From: Voacanga thouarsii
Lineage: Eukaryota; Streptophyta; Magnoliopsida; Gentianales; Apocynaceae
Direction of reading: 5' to 3'
Assembly: GCA_026120185.1 (NCBI GenBank)
Contig: JANUWF010001783.1
Coordinates: 1,829,001-1,893,000, forward strand
DNA length: 64,000 bases
A program made the translations under genes and the position numbers. Each line of letters begins with the position of its first letter. Position 1 is the stretch's first letter. The notes under the pieces were generated by a model. The model ran no database searches. It was given only the letters and a program-made list of their open reading frames with translations, and was not told the origin of the DNA. Below, one piece after another: positions 59,609 through 64,000 of this stretch.

Positions 59609-61194
59609 TCATTAGAAGTTGAAGATGAGTAAAGATGGAGATGATTGATCATGCTTACCTTGAAGGTGTTCTTGAGCCTTCATGAAAATTATGGTTTTTT
59701 ATCCAAAAGTGAGACTTCGATTTTGGTGTTTGGTGTTAAAAATTGTAGAAGTGGATTCAAGGGGTTGAGTAGGTGTAATCTGAAGTTTTTGGAGAAGATT
59801 GGAATGGTTTGGAGTGGTCTTAGGCGTAAGAGGGTTAGTAGGTGTTCTTAGTTTGGAGAGAATGGAGAGAGTAGAGAGAGGGCTGGCCGAAATTCTGTGT
59901 AGGAAGGAGTGGCTGACTGATTTGGAGGGTTTAGGAAGTTGAATTTTCTGGTTTGAGAGGTAAAGGAAAGCTGGTTGTTTGAAATCCTAAAAGAATATTT
60001 TAGAGAATCAAATTTGGAAACTAAATATGGCAAGAAGATCTTTGATGAATGAGAGCTTTTGGGAAGCTCCAATGGCCAGATGAGTTGGTTAGGATTTTGC
60101 TGGAATGAATGATGGTTGAAGGAGCTTAATGGTGGCCGAAAATATGGAGTACAATGATGAAGGGATTTCTGGTTGTTTGAGAGATGAATTATGGTAATTT
60201 ACTAAACATGATTGCTGGAATTTTGGTCTACAATCAATGGTTTGATTGGAGAAATTGATGGAGATATTTTAGGGGCAGCCATGGACAGGTTTTTTGAGCA
60301 TAAGGTTGGAGAAGATGACGGAGCTCAGTTCATGGCTGTTCAAGGGAAGTTTGTACAGAAAAATGAGGAAGGTTTCGGATAAGGTTGAAGATGGAGCAAG
60401 GCTGGAAAAATTCCTGTACAGATTTTCGCTAGTTGCTGGAATTTTCTGGGCAGCTTTTGCTGCCATTTTTCAATCAGTTTGCAGAGGATTTGAAGGGACA
60501 TTCAGAGGTCTTTCAAGCCTGGTTTCTAACCTTCTTTATGGAGGAAAAACGTGGCTAAGGTGTTGGATGAAAACTGGAAGAAAATAGCTTGGTTTAGGAT
60601 ACTAATGCTGTGAATTTGCCCAGAAAATTTTCTGGTTTGCATAGCATTTGTACAGTTCAGTTTTGGCCTCATAATTTCAGACTTTAAGCTGGCCAAGAGA
60701 GCTATTTTTCTGGCAGCATTTGGGAGGGAATGATGTCTGAAAATTTCGACACTTTGAATGCACAAGAAGTTGGAAAAATTCCAGATTACTTCATGAAGAA
60801 AATGAACATAGCTAGAGTGGAGTTTTGAAGGTTCAACCATGGAGATTAAGCTCTTGGGAACCTTCCGCAACTCCTATCCATTTTTGGCCCACAAGATGTC
60901 TTATACTTAAACATTTTTGAACCTTCAAAGCCACAGTACTTTGTTGGAATTTTCTGGAATGAAATTGGCTTGAATAAATTGAACATTCTAATGAATCGAG
61001 AAGTAAGAAAACTAAGGATCAAGAAGGGTATAAATTCCCTTGAAAATTTTTGTAGGGCACAAGAGTAGGATTAGGATACTCCTATCATGTCTCCCCTAGG
61101 ACAACACCTCTACTCTTCCCTAAAGCATACAAGGCTGAAAATATAACCTTCCCAAACAAAAGTAAAATTTAATCATGCTAAAGCTCTAATGATG

Positions 61195-61248
61195 GAATTT
61201 GAACCCAAGACCTCAAGAATTAATTCCAAAGCTCTAACCACTAAACCA
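61195..61248 (-). other. tRNA-like A and B boxes in solo LTR copy 3
   Basis: On the - strand TGGTTTAGTGGTTAGAGC (61248-61231) and GGGTTCAAATTC (61206-61195), as in the other two copies. Both boxes are unchanged at their core residues. Confidence 0.6.
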
Positions 61249-61506
61249 CCACAACTCTTGTTCTTATTTTCTCCCCCAAATATTTTTCCTATTTAATCCT
61301 CAAGCTATCTTACTATTTTTACCTCAAGCAAAAATTATTATTTTGCCCTTCTTACTCAATAACCACAATTAAGCCTTCTAGGCTACAAATCACAAATCCA
61401 AAACACATAAAATCATATAAAAATATATTTAAACATGTAATAAAATATGATATGCATCCCAACCCCCTTATTGTAAGATTGGTTTCAACTGGGGTTTCAC
61501 ATATAT

Positions 61507-62180
61507 TATCTGATCTTATATTATATGCTATTACGTTATATTACATTAATACGTGTTATATTTTAGCATATTGTATTATACTAATATAGGTTATATTACA
61601 ACATATTATACTGTATTATTTATTTTATATTCTATTCTACTATATTGTTACATTATTTATTATAGTATTATATTATATCTTATAACTTTCTACAAACTTC
61701 TACTATATTCCATGCTATTCTCTAATATACTAGGATATTCTATAATGTTCTAAGAGTTTCCATGAGTTTCTAGACTTTCAAATATTTTTGGGAAAATAAA
61801 TGTTTGAATAGAAGTTGGATTAGGATAATGTGAAGTGGTATTGAGACATTACGTTGATCAAGTGTTGAGTACTCAGAGGGATTTTGACCGGTATACTAGC
61901 TTACATTAGAGAAATAGATGGCCCCGAGTGACCTACCTAGTTCTAGGGTTCATCTTACTCCAAACGGAGCGACAGGACAATGGAATTAGCCCTCCTTAGA
62001 TAGCAACACGTTTTCAGTGGTGAAAACAGAGGTCGTTCTGGAACAACCGTGCCGGTATTGCAGGCCATGACGATGGTTAAAGTGTAATTGATTGTAGTGT
62101 ATGCACTAAGTTAATCATGCATTTTATTATGTTTATAGGATTGAGATCCTATGGTGTTGCTGTTTTGGTAGACTAATGTT
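61507..62180 (+). repeat. Gag-only element, 3' LTR second part, truncated
   Basis: Matches 50937-50985 and then jumps to match about 52235-52640 of the 5' LTR (AATAAATGTTTGAA, GGATAATGTGAAGTGGTATT). It ends near 62180, short of the U5 end, where an inverted LTR fragment begins. Confidence 0.8.
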
Positions 62181-62597
62181 GCTTCCGTAAGATTTGAGTG
62201 CATAAAAATCATACAATTTTAAATCCATCACTAGCCAACTTTTAATTAAAACATTAATCCCTAAATTACACATATGAGTAAGTATACTCATCGCAAGCAT
62301 AGTGTAGGGAATTAACGAGTATCAATCCATAAGGAACAACTACCACTAGTTCCCTTTCTTTCATTGCCTAACCGACCCAATAAAGTGATAAGAGAACAAA
62401 AAGGAAAATAAAGAAAAATATATACAACTCAAGGATGAAAGAATATGTAATTTAGACAAATATTCTTGAAGAAATGATCATGATTTACTTAGCAATTATA
62501 ACAATCAATTATTATCTTGGCATCATAAAAGAATTAAAATAGAATCCAATCATTTCCCAAGTCATAGACTCACTATCTCATTATTAAATTAGCAGAT
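62181..62597 (-). repeat. Athila-like LTR fragment, inverted
   Basis: Reverse complement of about the last 410 bases of the LTR at 53265-54715, for example TGCATAAAAATCATAC and CATATGAGTAAGTATACTC. Its homology stops at 62597, where a second LTR is inserted. Confidence 0.8.
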
Positions 62598-64000
62598 TGA
62601 TAGGGGCTAAATTGGTCATACTTTGCTTAGTTATTTGAGGCTCTTTTGTAATACATTTTGTGCAATAACTAGTCATATTCTTTCATATTTGAGATTTTAC
62701 CATTAGAAAGGTATTTTGGTCATTATTTCAGATTTTTGGGTAAAGCGAAGCAAAATCGTCGCGAAAATAGAGCAGAGGCGTGCCGGCTAGAGCCCTAGAA
62801 CCAGCGCCGGCTGTACACTGGTTGCACAAACTTCAAAGCGATGGAAAAATTGTAGAAATAGAGTAGAACAGAACCTAAGCGGTGTCGGCTGTAAGACTGG
62901 AACCGACGCCGGTTGAATTCTGGAACTTATGCGCACAATTCGAAAAAAAAATTGGTGAACAATAGAGAAGCAGAACACAGGTGGTGCCAGCTCCGAAAGA
63001 CCAAGGCGGCGCCAGCTGTGGTCTGTCTTTGAGGCGGTGCTGCGATCTTTCTATACGTTTTTGGAAATCTGAGGAGTTTTAGTATCTTCCAACTTCTACT
63101 CGGCCAAGAACTTTGTACCTGCGAGTTTAGGCACTTCTTTAGCCCATAAATAGATGAAAAACACAAGGCAAAAAAATGAGAATTCATTGATCATCATAGA
63201 AAATCACTCAGTCCAAGGAAGAATTCTTCAAGTTCAAGGAGGGTTGTACAAGAAGGTCTTCAAATGAAGAAGAAGAAGGCTTGTCTATGAGTGCTTTCTT
63301 TTACTTTGTCTTCTTTTTCTTGACAATGATTTGTTAATTGTTTTATTGTAATTTGACATTATTTTAGATATTCATAATTTTTAGAGTTATTTGATCTTTT
63401 GATTAATTTATTGTTCTTCTTGGTATTTAATTACTTGGGCGTATAACGAGATTAATTGGTTGTTTCTTTTCGTTAACTTGTTAGACCAAAGAGGTTGATA
63501 ATAGTTGCAATTGATTAATTTCATATTTATTGGCTGTTAACTTGCTAGACCAACAAGGTTAATTGTTGAGGATGAAGTAATTAAAGGTTAATTGATGTTT
63601 ACCAGACCAAGGATTCATTGATTAATTTCATGTTTTAAACTTGCTAGACCAAGGAAATTTAATCAAGGATTGTGCTTAATGCATCTTCTGGATGAATTAG
63701 TTGAGACAGACCAAGTGATGCTAACTTATCTAGAAGGTAGTAATTAGTTGAGATAGACCAAGTGATGCTAATTTACCTTAATCCTTTATGATGCCAAGAG
63801 AATGATTGGTTATGATAATGGTTAGGTACTTTGAGATCATGTTTGTCTACACAATGGTTTGAGTTGCATACTTCTCTATCCTTGACGTGTATATATTTCA
63901 ACTTTTGTTTTCTTTTGTTTCGATTTGGTTTTATCGAGTCGGTTAAACAATGAAAGAAGGGTAATGAATGTCTACTTGTTCCTTGAGGATCGACACTCGT
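62598..64000 (+). repeat. Athila-like LTR, cut by window edge
   Basis: Starts TGATAGGGGC and follows 3715-5117 to the last base (TTGAGGATCGACACTCGT). CpG motifs lie at 62770-63020 and a TATA-like CATAAATAG near 63146. No polypurine tract precedes it, so it is a 5' LTR or a solo LTR. A candidate 5-bp target duplication on its left is CAGAT. Confidence 0.88.

Larger units (their letters stand above)
57021..61501 (-). mobile_element. Solo LTR, 4-kb gypsy family, copy 3
   Basis: On the + strand it starts TGTAACACCCC and ends GGGGTTTCACA, 4481 bp, with the target duplication TATAT on both sides (57016-57020 and 61502-61506). Same orientation as copy 1. It is longer than the others partly because of a local tandem duplication at 57400-57770 and a GT run. 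Frames such as 60294-60587 are not conserved genes. Confidence 0.9.
46334..62180 (+). mobile_element. Long-LTR gypsy derivative with gag only (TR-GAG-like)
   Basis: The pieces of one element can be joined by removing three solo LTRs: 5' LTR 46334-47100 plus 50937-53211; interior 53212-53264 plus 54721-56254; 3' LTR 56255-57020 plus 61507-about 62180. It has a primer-binding site after the first LTR, one Gag pseudogene and a polypurine tract, with no room for pol. The 3' LTR lacks about 1.25 kb present in the 5' LTR (roughly 50985-52235) and is cut short at the right. The 5' LTR is cut short at the left by the Tekay-like element. Confidence 0.8.

Overview
This window is nuclear DNA of a flowering plant, probably a eudicot. 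It is a nest of transposable elements and I find no intact host gene. The reasoning: it is AT-rich, it carries plant lineages of Ty3/gypsy (Athila/Tat-like and Tekay/Del-like) and Ty1/copia elements, a plant-type Helitron with a linked RPA-like gene, and a relic of a plant mitovirus RNA polymerase. Nearly all coding sequence is broken by stops and frameshifts.

Left part (1-21388). The 3' half of an Athila/Tat-like element (+ strand, pol to 3' LTR, 1-5235) cuts straight into the reading frame of a Helitron Rep/helicase pseudogene (- strand, 5236-about 9170). That pseudogene contains a 749-bp tandem duplication and a damaged HUH motif. Farther right on the same strand are a mitovirus RdRp fragment (14360-14677) and an RPA-like pseudogene with recognisable introns (about 14980-17365). 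A 4.25-kb solo LTR (10022-14273, target duplication TGTGG) sits inside this Helitron tract. An AT-rich stretch and a 0.5-kb TRIM element (20621-21148) follow.

Middle (21389-46333). A decayed Tekay/Del-like chromovirus on the - strand is split by two later insertions. One is a 9.8-kb Ty1/copia element (24351-34150) in its integrase region. The other is a 6.35-kb non-autonomous Athila-like element (38000-44348, target duplication AATAT) in its 5' leader. The inserted elements have more similar LTR pairs than the host element, which agrees with the nesting order.

Right part (46334-64000). A long-LTR gypsy derivative that carries gag but no pol has been hit by two more solo LTRs of the 4-kb family (47101-50931, TSD ATATA; 57021-61501, TSD TATAT). 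A third solo LTR of the Athila-like family lies next to its primer-binding site (53265-54715, TSD GTTGT). The window ends in an inverted Athila-like LTR fragment, itself interrupted by another LTR that runs off the edge.

Several things deserve attention: the viral RdRp relic lying between the two Helitron genes; CpG-rich palindromic motif arrays upstream of TATA boxes in two unrelated LTR families; tRNA-like A/B boxes and a conserved hairpin inside all three 4-kb LTRs; and a duplicated conserved box in the non-autonomous element. Most element boundaries were set by reading terminal TG/CA, target duplications, primer-binding sites and polypurine tracts directly. Lineage names rest on remembered family motifs, not on a search.
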